Notes under the pieces: generated by a model
Databases searched by the model: none
What the model saw: only the letters and a program-made list of their open reading frames with translations
What the model was told of the DNA's origin: nothing
In this document: piece by piece, positions 38,221 to 49,287 of the stretch
How the letters are laid out: each line of letters opens with the position of its first letter
Numbering within the stretch: the first letter of the stretch is position 1
Position numbers and translations under genes: made by a program
NCBI GenBank assembly: GCA_009760885.1
Contig: CM019703.1
Span: forward strand, 8,839,959 to 8,903,958
Direction of reading: 5' to 3'
Origin: Achatina immaculata
Lineage: Eukaryota; Mollusca; Gastropoda; Stylommatophora; Achatinidae
DNA length: 64,000 bases

Positions 38221-38282
38221 CTATCTTTCTGTCTGTTTGTCTGTCTGTCTATCTGCCTGCATGTCTGTCTGCTCGCCTGCCT
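38221..38282. repeat. (TCTG)n-type microsatellite
   Basis: Imperfect CTGT/CTGC tetranucleotides. Confidence 0.85.
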
Positions 38283-38289
38283 ATCAAAT

Positions 38290-38720
38290 GCCGTGTCTAC
38301 TGACCCTGACGATCATAACTATCTGTTTTGTAATGCCTCTGTGAGTTGTTCTACTGTCATCTTTCAATGCCATCTTGCCAGTACGTCCAAGATTTTCCCT
38401 CTTGTTCCATTCAGCCTCTTTTCCCATCTAACTTTCCTGCTCCTATGATGTATTCTAGTTTGCCTTTTGTCATGACATGCCCTATAAATTTAGACTGTGT
38501 TTTCCTGCCTGCTGTAATTATTATTTGCTTTCTCGAGTCATTCTCTTCAAAAAAAAGTTCTTCATTTGATTTTCTTGCCGTCCAAGGTGTCCTTAACATT
38601 CTTCTAAGAAACCACATTTCCGTGCCTTCCAGACGTTGCTGTATCTCTTTAGTAACTGTCCAGGATCCATGTATCACTACTGTCTCTATGTAGCTTTGGA
38701 GCATCCTTTTCCTTACGTTT
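38290..38720 (-). mobile_element. Degenerate RTE-type LINE 3' fragment
   Basis: The minus strand encodes LNVRKRMLQSYIETVVIHGS, TEMWFLRRMLRTPWTARKSN and a diverged FIGHVMTKGKLEYI region, related to RTE-a but with no clean tail. Confidence 0.75.
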
Positions 38721-38802
38721 AGTGGCCACAGTTGGCAGCAGAAAAAGTTGGATAAGAAATTAGAACATATCAAGAAATTAAGCTTGGCATGCGCCAAGGA
38801 TG

Positions 38803-38814
38803 TGCGCCACCACC

Positions 38815-38859
<45 letters not shown>

Positions 38860-39150
38860 TATACTCCTAATGGAGCATAAGGCATCAACAAAGGTTCTCC
38901 AGCCAGTCCTGTCATGGGGAAGTCGTGATACCTGAAACCATGTCTTTCCTGCTTTCTTTAGTTCCTCCTGTTTTGTTCGTCTGCCCCTCTTTCTTTTCCC
39001 TTGAGGTGCCCTAGTCAAGGCAGTATGGGGGTGTCTTGTTCTTTCCATTAGTAGTTTGTGGCCCAGCCATTTCCATCTTCGTCGTTTGACATCTAATGTT
39101 CTCAAAGTCTGTTCTTTTGGTTGTTTCCTCACTTGTCACGAGTTCTTCTT
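38803..39150 (-). mobile_element. RTE-f LINE 3' end with (GGT)(GAT)n tail
   Basis: The minus strand encodes KRRRWKWLGHKLLMERTRHP, TRAPQGKRKRGRR and FVDALCSIRSI, then an Asp- and Gly-coding triplet tail at 38803-38860. Same type as 39865-40335 on the other strand. Confidence 0.82.
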
Positions 39151-39257
39151 GGTGTTATCGCCGGGTCTATTTACTCTCTATAGTGAAAACATCATGAGAC
39201 ATAAAAGAACTACCTGCAATAGCAGCAGGCGAATATAATTTCAACAACTTACAATAT

Positions 39258-39860
39258 GCAGATCATAATCATCGTCAGGTGCCGTGCCCACTGGCGTTGA
39301 CTTTTATGCTTTTCCAGAGTACACGATCCTTCATGCAGGCCATCAGCTCAGTTGGTGATCTCCGCTCACACCATCTCGTCAGACTGTCCGGTATCATTTC
39401 TCTCGGTCTTCCCCTGGCTCTTCTTCCCTCTATTTTTCCTGTTGTTTCAACATTTTCAATGCCCCCTCTTCTCATTGCATGTCCTATGAAAGTATATTGT
39501 CTCTTTCTTATTTTTTAACACGATTTTTTTTTTGGGTCTCTCCAGCTTTTCCCAAACATTCTTCATTAGTTATTTTTGCTGTCCAGGGGATTCGCAACAT
39601 TCTTCTAATAAACCACATTTCTGCTGCTTCCAATGATTTTTGTGCAGATCTACCTATTGTCCATGATTCACTTCCATATAATAAGACAGGCTCAATATAT
39701 CATTTAATGACTCGTTTTCTAACATTTATTGATAATAAATAATAATATGTCGCATATGTTTCTCATTCTCTGAAATGCAGTCTTTGCTTGGCCTATTCTG
39801 TTCCTAATTTCTGTTCTGCATTTCCCATCTGAAGTTATCCTGACCTCAAATAGCAGGTGC
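39258..39860 (-). mobile_element. RTE-a LINE 3' fragment
   Basis: Minus strand from KCRTEIRNRIGQAKTAFQRM through AEMWFIRRMLRIPWTA-like and RRARGRPREMIPDSLTRWCE to the conserved end GGCACCTGACGATGATTATG. Frameshifts are present. Confidence 0.85.
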
Positions 39861-39864
39861 CTTA

Positions 39865-40335
39865 CAAACGTAAAGACTGTCCTGTTATATGGTTCAGAGA
39901 CATGCATTATGACCAAGACAATACAACAGAGGATATAAACATTCATGAACTACTGCTTGAGGAGGATTTTAAACACTAAATGGCAGGACAAGATCAGGAA
40001 TGAGGAGGTCTGGGAAAGGGCAGGACAAAAAACTATGAACCTACAAATCATGTCTAGGAAGTGGAGGTGGATTGGCCACACTCTAAGGAAACCCGACACT
40101 AACATAGCAAGACAGGCACTGACATGGAATCCTCAAGAAATAGAAAACGAGGAAGGCCTAGACTTACTTGGAGAAGAGAAATTCTGACAGTGCTCAGAGA
40201 CAAGGGAAACACATGGAAGGAAGCAGAGAATAATTCCAAGAACAGGGATGACCGGAGAGCCTTTATCCGTGGTCTATGCTCTCAAGGGAGTGAAAGGCGA
40301 CGACGACGACGACGATGATGATGATAATGATGATG
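39865..40335 (+). mobile_element. RTE-f LINE 3' end with (GAC)(GAT)n tail
   Basis: The plus strand encodes TVLLYGSETCIMTK, LRRILNTKWQDKIRNEEVWE, RKWRWIGHTLRKPDT, NRKRGRPRLTWRREI and AFIRGLCSQGSERR. It then enters a GAC/GAT triplet tail at 40300-40335. It lies back to back with the RTE-a copy on its left. Confidence 0.85.
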
Positions 40336-40619
40336 AACGGAGATAAAGAGCAGAGATAACCCAAGCTAAGATAATGTTTAAAAAGAGGAGATTATAGATT
40401 TGTGGTATTCAACTTTAACATCGAAAGCTTTGCTATATCGACAAGCGTAATAACTTCTGTTAAATACCGACAGACAGAGAAATACTGACAGCTACAGAAT
40501 ACCACGGGTGAAGAGTGCCTACAGACGTAGTAATAACGACTGTGTAGTAACGCCCATAACGCAGTGATATCGCCGGGAAAAGAAGTACCGAAATGCGTAG
40601 TAATATCCATGAGTGTAGT

Positions 40620-41320
40620 AATACCGACATTGACTGGCGTAGTAACATCCTCAGAAACACCAACAGGAGAAGTAATACCCGGGGCGTAGTAACATCCTCA
40701 GATGCAGAAACACCAACAGGGGAAGTAATACCCGGGGTGTAGTAACATCCTCAGATGCAGAAACACCAACAGGGGAAGTAATACCCGGGGTGTAGTAACA
40801 TCCTCAGATGCAGAAACACCAACAGGGGAAGTAATACCCGGGGTGTAGTAACATCCTCAGATGCAGAAACACCAACAGGGGAAGTAATACCCGGGGTGTA
40901 GTAACATCCTCAGATGCAGAAACACCAACAGGGGAAGTAATACCAGGGTTGTAGTAACATCCTCAGATGCAGAAACACCAACAGGGGAAGTAATACCCGG
41001 GGTGTAGTAACATCCTCAGATGCAGAAACACCAACAGGGGAAGTAATACCCGGGGTGTAGTAACATCCTCAGATGCAGAAACACCAACAGGGGAAGTAAT
41101 ACCCGGGGTGTAGTAACATCCTCAGATGCAGAACACCAACAGGGGAAGTAATACCCGGGGTGTAGTACATCCTCAGATGCAGAAACACCAACAGGGGAAG
41201 TAATACCCGGGGTGTAGTAACATCCTCAGATGCAGAAACACCAACAGGGGAAGTAATACCCGGGGTGTAGTAACATCCTCAGATGCAGAAACACCAACAG
41301 GGGAAGTAATACCCGGGGGG
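40620..41320. repeat. 54-bp minisatellite, about 13 copies
   Basis: The unit is GAAGTAATACCCGGGGTGTA, GTAACATCCTCAGATGCAGA and AACACCAACAGGGG. Most copies are identical, with single-base deletions near 41130 and 41167. More diverged relatives continue on both sides (40420-40620 and 41320-41600). Confidence 0.95.
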
Positions 41321-41677
41321 CAGTAACATCGCCAGGGGTAGTAACACTAACAGGGGATGTAATGTTCACGAAGTAGTAACATCCTAAGGCGTAGTGGCAC
41401 AAACAAGGGAAGTAATAGACACGACGAAGTAACATCGTCAAGCGGAGTACCACTAACAGAGGAAGTAATGGCCATGACTTAGTAATACTGTCAGGCGTAG
41501 TAACACCAACAAGGAAAGTATTACTTAGGGCGTAGTAACATTGCCAGACGTAGTTAACATCAACAGGGGAAGTAATACCCACAACATAGTAACTGGCATC
41601 GAGTACGTCAGTCTTGGACTGGATCCAAGAAACAAACTTCTGGATAAGCTCCGCCAACATAGTTTTACCACCACTTC
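41321..41677. repeat. Diverged flank of the 54-bp array
   Basis: Irregular GTAGTAACA...GGAAGTAAT motifs, recognisable relatives of the unit without a fixed period. Confidence 0.7.
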
Positions 41678-41910
41678 TTTGGTGGGATTTTTTTTTCTGG
41701 TACACACTAGATAAAGATCCCGGGGTCGACCCTTCCTCTAAAAATGGGTACCAGAGAAATCTGGGAAGGTAAAGCGTCCAGGCGTGATACTGACCACATC
41801 ACACTTTCATGTGCCGAAGGTCATGGAAAATACGGGCCTAACACCGTATACCCAGAATGCCTTTAATGGCACGGAAACGGGAATTTTACCTTTACCTTTA
41901 ACACTTCTTT
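41678..41910 (+). mobile_element. SINE copy lacking the tRNA-like head
   Basis: Begins at GTGGGATTTTTTTTTCTGGT, the block that follows the B box in the 35.6-kb copy. It keeps the body (GGGTACCAGAGAAATCTGGG) and the tail ACCTTTACCTTTA. It is 5'-truncated. Confidence 0.88.
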
Positions 41911-42529
41911 CACCAGTCTAATGAAGATTAATTGGAATTCCGTTCTAGATCATGCTTCTGCTTTGGTGTGACAGAAAATGAAGTGGAATATATCTGATAT
42001 GCCACTTACTACGTTTCTAAAGGAATCAAGATTTATGTTATTGTTTCCTAGAAACATGTTTAGATTGCTGTTTATATCGTTCCGTTTAATAACGTAACAT
42101 AAATATTGTATTTGTTTGCAACTTGATCATCATAAATGCCTTATCATTTTATCTGTCGCTGTAAATTATGAACGGAGAGAGAGAGAGAGAGGGAGAGAGA
42201 GATAGAGGCTACAAACAAAATATAAACTACATTTGAGCTTAATGGCCGAGCTAACCACTGAGGGACGTGTAATTATGAGACGTTCTCTTGGTGGTGTTTT
42301 TTTTAATCAGTTCTTTTGTTCTTGGTTAATGCAGATTTAGGTGCTTCATCGTTTTCTCTGTTCTAGATAAATCATTTCTCTTGTGGTTGGAAAATGAACG
42401 TGGAAGTGTTGAAGATGAGGAAACAACGGACAAACAGATGATTGAATGTGATTTGTAACAATCATTATCTTCTGTGTGTGGTTTTTTTTTAAACATTATA
42501 GAAGGTAAAATATTGCAGGGATGTGTTTC
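41911..42529. other. Unassigned sequence
   Basis: Short (GA)n near 42175. No gene recognised. Confidence 0.4.
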
Positions 42530-42816
42530 TTCTTATTTTCCTTTCTTTCTTTCTTTCCTTCTTTCTTTCTTTCTTTCTCTCTCTCTTTCTTCTCTTTCTT
42601 CTTGTAACAGTTGAACACACAACAGTGCATCTTCCTCCTCCTCTTTTTCTTCTTCTTCCTCTTCCTTCCTTCCTTCCCTTCTTTCTTTATTTCTTTCCTT
42701 CTTTCTTCTTCTTCTTGTAACAGTTGAACACACAGCAATGCATCTTCTTCTTCCTCTTCTTCTTCTTGTTTTCTTGTTTTCTTCTTCTTCTTCTTCTTCT
42801 TCTTCTTCTTCTTCTT
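42530..42816. repeat. CTTT/CTT-rich pyrimidine tract
   Basis: Two similar blocks, each containing CTTGTAACAGTTGAACACAC flanked by CTTT and CTTC runs, followed by (TTC)n at 42774-42816. Confidence 0.85.
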
Positions 42817-42872
42817 CAATATCCATGGAATTGCAAGCTGGTGTTCTTTGCAGCCAATGCTGTGAAGAAGAA
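42817..42872 (+). mobile_element. Family B fragment
   Basis: ATCCATGGAATTGCAAGCTG and GTGTTCTTTGCAGCCAATGC match the start of family B; the copy stops after about 55 bp. Confidence 0.7.
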
Positions 42873-43255
42873 GATGAAGAAGAAGAAGACAGGAGAGAAG
42901 GAGGGAGGGAAAGAGAGAGAGATAGAGGGAAAGAGAGTGATATCATCATTTTATTAAATTATCAAGCCAGGCTGTTCTCCAATGTAAAATCAATATTGTT
43001 AACGTTTTCAGCAAATCCTACAGTTTGTAAAGAAAACTACCTAGATTGATTGCGGGCCACACACAAAAAAATGGTACCGCGGGCCACGATTTGCCCATAT
43101 GAACGCCACACTATGGCAGACCTTTCTCGTGAAGTTAGTACGATCAAACTTCACGACATCATTTCTCTTATCATTACATTTTGACCAGTCAAGGATGGTA
43201 CCTTTTAAATGGAACAAACATACGCCTTATCAATCGCGGAGACAACGGCTACTAT
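42873..43255. other. GA-rich then unassigned sequence
   Basis: (GAA)/(GGGA)-rich until about 42935. No gene in the rest. Confidence 0.4.
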
Positions 43256-43257
43256 TG

Positions 43258-43412
43258 GGGTTCTTCTTCTTCATTTTTCTTTCTCAGCTTTCAGAGCCAT
43301 TAAGGTCAATGCTGCAGATAAAGTTGATCTCTATTCCTTTTTCCTAGTCTTCTCTCTCCAGTTGGTGATACCAGTTTCCTGTATATGCGCTTCAATGTTG
43401 TCTCTCCATATA
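43258..43412 (-). mobile_element. RTE-e LINE 3' end
   Basis: The minus strand reads GGAGAGACAACATTGAAGCG, GAAACTGGTATCACCAACTG and CAGCATTGACCTTAATGGCT with a (GAA)n tail. These match the end of the copy at 55773-56275. Confidence 0.82.
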
Positions 43413-43695
43413 TATCTGTCTTCTTCTTCTTCAAGTGCTGGGTCATGCTAATCGGAAGCTGTATCGCCAGGATGAAACCCTCAGTTCTCTCCAAGTCCTC
43501 ACGGCAGCTTCACAGCTTCTACCTCAGGTCTGGCTTCGTAGGTCAGCGAACGTTGGACACTCTTGGAGCACATGCTCTGGGGTTTGTGCTCTGTCCCCAC
43601 AGGGACGCGCGTCCGTGTGAGAAATCTTGAGTCGGTGAAGGTGGCTCAGTAGTCTGCTGTGGCCTGTTCTTAATCGGATCAGGATGGTCTCTTGG
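43413..43695 (-). mobile_element. I-clade LINE 3' end
   Basis: The minus strand in one frame encodes ILIRLRTGHSRLLSHLHRLK, then C-G-DRAQTPEHVLQECPTF, the same RTGHSRL and C-H-C knuckle motifs as the LINE at 1543-6017. It ends in (GAA)n. The adjoining 18-bp minisatellite begins exactly where its upstream coding part should continue. Confidence 0.82.
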
Positions 43696-44465
43696 TGTCT
43701 CTGTAGCTGTTGGTGTCTCTGTAGCTGATGGTGTCTCTGTAGCTGATGGTGTCTCTGTAGCTGATGGTGTCTCTGTAGCTGATGGTGTCTCTGTAGCTGT
43801 TGGTGTCTCTGTAGCTGATGGTGTCTCTGTAGCTGATGGTGTCTCTGTAACTGTTGGTGTCTCTGTAACTGTTGGTGTCTCTGCAGCTGATGGTGTCTCT
43901 GTAGCTGATGGTGTCTCTGTAGCTGTTGGTGTCTCTGTAACTGTTGGTGTCTCTGTAACTGTTGGTGTCTCTGTAACTGTTGGTGTCTCTCTAGCTGTTG
44001 GTGTTTCTGTAGCTGTTGGTGTCTCTGTAACTGTTGGTGTCTCTGTAACTGTTGGTGTCTCTGTAGCTGTTGGTGTCTCTGTAACTGTTGGTGTCTCTGT
44101 AGCTGTTGGTGTCTCTGTAGCTGTTGGTGTCTCTGTAGCTGTTGGTGTCTCTGTAGCTGTTGGTGTCTCTGTAGCTGTTGGTGTCTCTGTAGCTGTTGGT
44201 GTCTCTGTAGCTGTTGGTGTCTCTGTAACTGTTGGTGTCTCTGTAACTGTTGGTGTCTCTGTAGCTGTTGGTGTCTCTGTAACTGTTGGTGTCTCTGTAG
44301 CTGTTGGTGTCTCTGTAACTGTTGGTGTCTCTGTAGCTGTTGGTGTCTCTGTAACTGTTGGTGTCTCTGTAGCTGTTGGTGTCTCTGTAACTGTTGGTGT
44401 CTCTGTAGCTGTTGGTGTCTCTGTAACTGTTGGTGTCTCTGTAACTGTTGGTGTCTCTGCAGCTG
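43690..44465. repeat. 18-bp minisatellite, about 43 copies
   Basis: Units GTTGGTGTCTCTGTAGCT with AAC and GAT variants. The minus strand is open for 326 codons (TETPTV/TETPTA repeats) because 18 is a multiple of three. The first unit merges into the LINE sequence at its right-hand coding edge (ACAGAGACACCAAGAGACC). Confidence 0.95.
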
Positions 44466-44524
44466 ATAGTGTCTTGGTCTGCTTCACTTCTACGTCTTCT
44501 ATCACTTGTGTTGGGATAGGCAAA

Positions 44525-45189
44525 AGAAATTTAAACTAAAGTGGCACTGTTAGGAAGTGGCGGATTATTTTTTATAGGAGGACGTACAGAATATTTATAG
44601 TCTCAAATTTAGCTTATAAAAGAAAACGAAAACGCATCCGTGTGTGATGTATGGCTGAAGTGCTTGCTTCTGTCGACAAGATTACTCTTGGTAGCCTTTT
44701 ATCTCAAGTTTTGTTTTTCTGTGTCTAGTCTGTCGACACAGAATGTTCAAGTCCCTATTCTCGAGTCACCTCTTTCATAATCTTTACAGCCGACAACAAG
44801 GGCAATATCGGATATTATCTGCCTAGCTACCAGTATGTGGTGTCTTAAAAGCCAGACGTGCTGGATATGAAAATGATTTAATGATTTAATATGTGAAATC
44901 TTCACGTGCTTGTACATAACATTCATTTTAACGTTAGATATCTTATCGATCTGAAAACTGACAAAATGTGTCATAATTTTAAAAAAAACACAAAATCATA
45001 GGGATTTATAACGATCATTTCCCTCCTGTTGAAATCACTTTTTTTTATGTCGAAATATTTCTACCTGTGACATGTGACTGGAACTTTATGAAATGACATA
45101 AAAGACGACCTGCAGGGACAATGTGGAATATGTTTTGTTTGGCAAACTTAAACAGAAAGAAAAAAACCTTCTGTTATTGTTCTGTCTCT
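44525..45189. other. Unassigned sequence
   Basis: No recognised feature. C and T homopolymer runs follow at 45209-45257. Confidence 0.4.
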
Positions 45190-45344
45190 GGAAGATTTGT
45201 TCGTTTCTCCCCCCCCCCCCCTTTTTTTTTTTCGTTGGCCGCCCCCCCCCCCCTTTTTACAAGAGGCCACCGTAAAGTTTATAAACTTTTCTTCCACCTG
45301 CTACCGGCGGTGAGTAGGTTGTCATCAGTGTTAGTGCATTTGAT

Positions 45345-45910
45345 GATCTTGCTACACCTGTCCGTTTTACTTCGTCCGTGGATACTGTGTCACCTAGTGC
45401 AACACATGATAATGTTACTTCGTCCGTGGATACTATGCCCCCTAGTGCAACACATGACATTGTTACTTCGTCCGTGGATACTGTGTCCCCTAATGCAACA
45501 CAAGACATTGTTACTTCGTCCGTGGATACTGTGTCCCCTAATGCAACACAAGACATTGTTACTTCGTCCGTGGATACTGTGTCCCCTAATGCAACACAAG
45601 ACATTGTTACTTCGTCCGTGGATACTGTGTCCCCTAATGCAACACAAGACATTGTTACTTCGTCCGTGGATACTGTGTCCCCTAGTGCATCACATGACAT
45701 TGTTACTTCGTCTGTGGATACTGTGTCACCTAATGCAACACATGACATTGTTTCTTCGTCCGTGGATACTGTGTCCCCTAGTGCAACACATGACACTGTT
45801 ACTTCGTCCGTGGATACTGTGTCCCCTATTGCAACGCCTGACATTGTTACTTCGCCCGTCGATACTATTTCCCATATTAGTATTGCAACACCTGACAATG
45901 TTACTTGCCC
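45345..45910. repeat. 48-bp minisatellite, about 11 copies
   Basis: The unit is CCTAGTGCAACACATGACAT, TGTTACTTCGTCCGTGGATA and CTGTGTCC. Open in several frames (VTSSVDTVSPNATQDI repeats) because of its period. Diverged relatives continue to about 46085. Confidence 0.95.
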
Positions 45911-46087
45911 CCTCAATACTGTGCCCCCCTATTGGTATTGCTACATCTGACGATGTTACTTCGCCAGTCTGTGCTGATTTCTCTGCTGGTGTTACTACAC
46001 CTGAAGTTGTTACTTCGCCAACGACTTCTGTTGACGGTACTACAACTGACTTCGCTGCTACGCCGTCGGAATTTCTTTCCTTGTTGA

Positions 46088-46548
46088 TGTTACCACAGAC
46101 CACGCTGTTACTACGCCGTAGGTATTTCTTTCCTTGTTGATATTACCACAGACCACGCTGTTACTACGCCGTAGGTATTTCTTTCCTTGTTGATATTACC
46201 ACAGACCACGCTGTTACTACGCCGTAGGTATTTCTTTCCTTGTTGATATTACCACAGACCACGCTGTTACTACGCCGTAGGTATTTCTTTCCTTGTTGAT
46301 ATTACCACAGACCACGCTGTTACTACGCCGTAGGTATTTCTTTCCTTGTTGATGTTACCACAGACCACGCTGTTACTACGCCGTAGGTATTTCTTTCCTT
46401 GTTGATATTACCACAGACCACGCTGTTACTACGCCGTAGGTATTTCTTTCCTTGTTGATGTTACCACAGACCACGCTGTTACTACGCCGTAGGTATTTCT
46501 TTCCTTGTTGATGTTACCACAGACCACGCTGTTACTACGCCGTAGGTA
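46088..46548. repeat. 53-bp minisatellite, about 9 copies
   Basis: The unit is TTACTACGCCGTAGGTATTT, CTTTCCTTGTTGATATTACC and ACAGACCACGCTG. It is nearly perfect and adjoins the diverged end of the 48-bp array. Confidence 0.95.
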
Positions 46549-46749
46549 CTGCTTCTCCTGTTGGTGTTACTACATCTGACAATTCTGCAGCTGGTGTATC
46601 ATTTCCAGGTAATCTTTCACAGCTTATGTTATTAACAACTTCACGAAGCCTAGTAGGACATTCAGCTTTGACATACAATGAGATAAAATGTCTCTGCGTG
46701 GGGCTAAAGGTTTGGGTGTAAAATGTGTTGATGCTAAACTCGGGCAAAA

Positions 46750-46965
46750 GTCTTCTTCTTCTTCTTCTTCAGCTTTCCGAGACACTAAAGCTCATTGCTG
46801 CAGATAAAGTTCGCCCCCATTCCTCTCTATTCCTAATCTGTAATGCTGTAACGTTCATGTCATACCTACTTAGTTCATCTGCTAATTCTTTAGCTGCCTC
46901 TTGTCTGTATAAGCTTCTTACATTCCATGTTTCAAATCTCGTAATAAGGTCGTAACCCATTTTTA
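46750..46965 (-). mobile_element. LINE deletion derivative: endonuclease start fused to 3' end
   Basis: The minus strand encodes in one frame RFETWNVRSLYRQEAAKELA, DELSRYDMNVTALQ, the beginning of an APE endonuclease. It is fused directly to IRNREEWGRTLSAAMSFSVS, the 3' end of an RTE-e LINE, followed by (GAA)n at 46750-46770. Everything between (about 2.5-3 kb in an intact element) is absent. Confidence 0.78.
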
Positions 46966-48235
46966 TCCTTCAAATTTCGAGGCTTCTCTATCTGTTCCGT
47001 AATACTTTTTTTTTTTTTTTTAACGGAGGTGGGGTCGTTGGCCCCACGCTCCAACACCAAACTTGGAAGACCAGGGTGCAAGTTTCGTCTGACCCCTACC
47101 CGCAGACCTTCCCAGATTGGATGGACCTGCCAGGTGTAAAATTCCCTCTGGTATAGCTCTGGGGGTGGTCAGGGTACGCAAGCTGCCAGGCCACGACAAG
47201 GCACCCACGGAGCATAAGTAGGATTGCAAAACAACGCAGAACCTGTGTCATCACTTGCTGTGCGATGAAGGATGTAACGAAAAGGCGGTCGAATCACACA
47301 AGGACTTGTATGGAGAGCGAGAAAAATGATCCTAGCTAACTAACCATTGAACCAACCCTTAACCATCTGATCAATACTTAACCAGCCAGTCAAACGGCTA
47401 GAAGTCTGCCGAGTAAGCAGTCTAAAAGCGAAATAACTGTGCAAGTTTCTGTATCCTCTTTCAGCTAAGAAATATGGAAAAGCATTTTTACGACGCAAAA
47501 TCATAATTTACCCTGAATTCACAGCCACTCCATCTGTAACAACGTAGATTGTGAATGTCCTCTAATAGATGTCCTTCCCTTTCTTTTCCCATCACATTTT
47601 CCCTGGGAGAGTCCTTGCTGCAAAGTCCTCACTAAAGGATTTTTTTTTTTTTGTCGCGGAGACAAAAACGATGAAAAACTTGATCTGACTCGAAGCGCCA
47701 CCCGTGGCATATCCCTCTCACAAAAGACAACTGTGGCTTCGTGACATGCTCACAGGCACCCTCCGGTCGACCAAAACTGTAAAAAATTACTACCTGACAC
47801 ACTAGTGACAGGGGAAAGCAACGGTTGGAAAACGAGAATATCAGCCAGAAGGGATTTCACTGCACCCTCTGTGAAAATATCAGCCGGAGTCAAATCCTAC
47901 AAGCAAGGAAACTATCTTAGTCAAAACAGGGGAGAAAACCCTTACTTTCTAAAGCTAGACTGTAAAGGGAGCTAAATATATTTAATAAACATGTTTTCAA
48001 TGCTAGACGCCATAATGTTTTAAGATCAGATAGGCAGGTCTTATGAGAGGGAAGTCCGGCCAGTGGTCTTAATCCCGTTTTAAGTGTGGGCTTGGAGGAT
48101 TTTATGGAGGTGGAGAAAGGGGCCCGAAGTGAACGAAAAAAAGTGGGGAGGGGGGGGGGGGCGGGCGCGGGGAAGGAAAGGGGAGGGGAGGGGGTAAGGG
48201 GAGTTTGTACCGGATTACAGATTTTTTTCTCAGAG
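46966..48235. other. Unassigned sequence, partly GC-richer
   Basis: A T-run at 47006-47021 is followed by a GC-richer stretch to about 47280 that could be a LINE 5' region but shows no diagnostic motif. G-runs lie at 48147-48200. Confidence 0.35.
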
Positions 48236-49003
48236 GTCCTACAGACAGGTGTACAATCAGACAGGTGTACAGTCAGACAGGTGTACAGTCAAACAGGTAT
48301 ACAATCAGACAGGTGTACTTGACTGACAGACGAGTCTACTGATAGGATGACATTTCTACTCATAGATAGACAGGTCTAGTGATAGGAGGACATTTCTACT
48401 CATAGATAGATAGGTCTAGTGATAGGAGGATATTTCTACTCATAGATAGATAGGTTTAGTGATAGGATATTTCTACTCATAGACAAATCGATCTACTGAT
48501 AGGAAAACATTTCTACTCATAGACAGACAGATCTAATGATTGGAAGGCATTTCTAATCATAGACAGACAGGTCTACTGACAGACAGGCAAACTCATAGAC
48601 AGACAGGCCAACTCATAGACAGACAGGCCTAGTGACAGACAAGCAAATTCATAGACAGACAGGCCTAGTGATGGACAGGAAAACGAAGACAGACAGGCTA
48701 ACTGACAGATAGGCAAACTCATAGACAGATAGGCTTATTAACAGACAGGCAAACTCAGACAGAGCTAGTGACAGACAGGCAAACTCTTAGACAAATAGGC
48801 CTATTGACAGACACGCAAACACAGACAGACCTAGTGATAGACAGGGAAATTCATAGACAGACATACCTAATGACAGACAGGGAAACTCATAGACAGACAT
48901 ACCTAGTGACAGACAGGCAAACTCATAGACAGACAGACCTACTGAAAAACAGGCAAACTCTTAGACAAATAGGCCTACTGATAGACAGGCAAAAATCAGA
49001 TCC
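48236..49003. repeat. Degenerate ACAGACAGG-type minisatellites
   Basis: About five 17-bp units (CAGACAGGTGTACAGT) are followed by 35-40-bp degenerate units around GACAGGCAAACTCATAGACA and TCTAGTGATAGG. Confidence 0.88.
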
Positions 49004-49287
49004 GGCAATTAGGTACACATAAAAGGCAACATTCAATGAGCACCATCAGAAATTGGTCCCCCCCCCCCCAAAAAAAAAAAAAATGTGAACTTCGTTGTTA
49101 AAATGAGTCGGTATCATCAAAATCTTCACCGGGTCAGTAAAAATGGACCCCCAGGTCACGAAGTTCCGTATCCATCAGGAGACAACTTTTGCGTTGCAAA
49201 ACAAATGTGTATTCCCCCCCCCCCCTTTTTAACACCAGCGTTTCAAAAAATGTTGAATGTTCATAAACTTTGTCACATCAAATTAAA

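Noticed and set aside
42496..42949. Lys/Glu/Arg-rich frames
   Set aside because: Products of CTT/CTTT pyrimidine tracts.
43543..44523. 326-codon mucin-like TETPTV frame
   Set aside because: It continues into a LINE 3' end in a frame that is not the LINE's own. Best explained as a LINE-derived minisatellite.
45121..46140. 339-codon frame and overlapping frames with 16-residue repeats
   Set aside because: 48-bp minisatellite; open in multiple frames and both directions, no gene context.
47020..47280. GC-richer segment as a gene exon or LINE 5' end
   Set aside because: No splice sites with a sustained frame and no diagnostic LINE motif; left unassigned.
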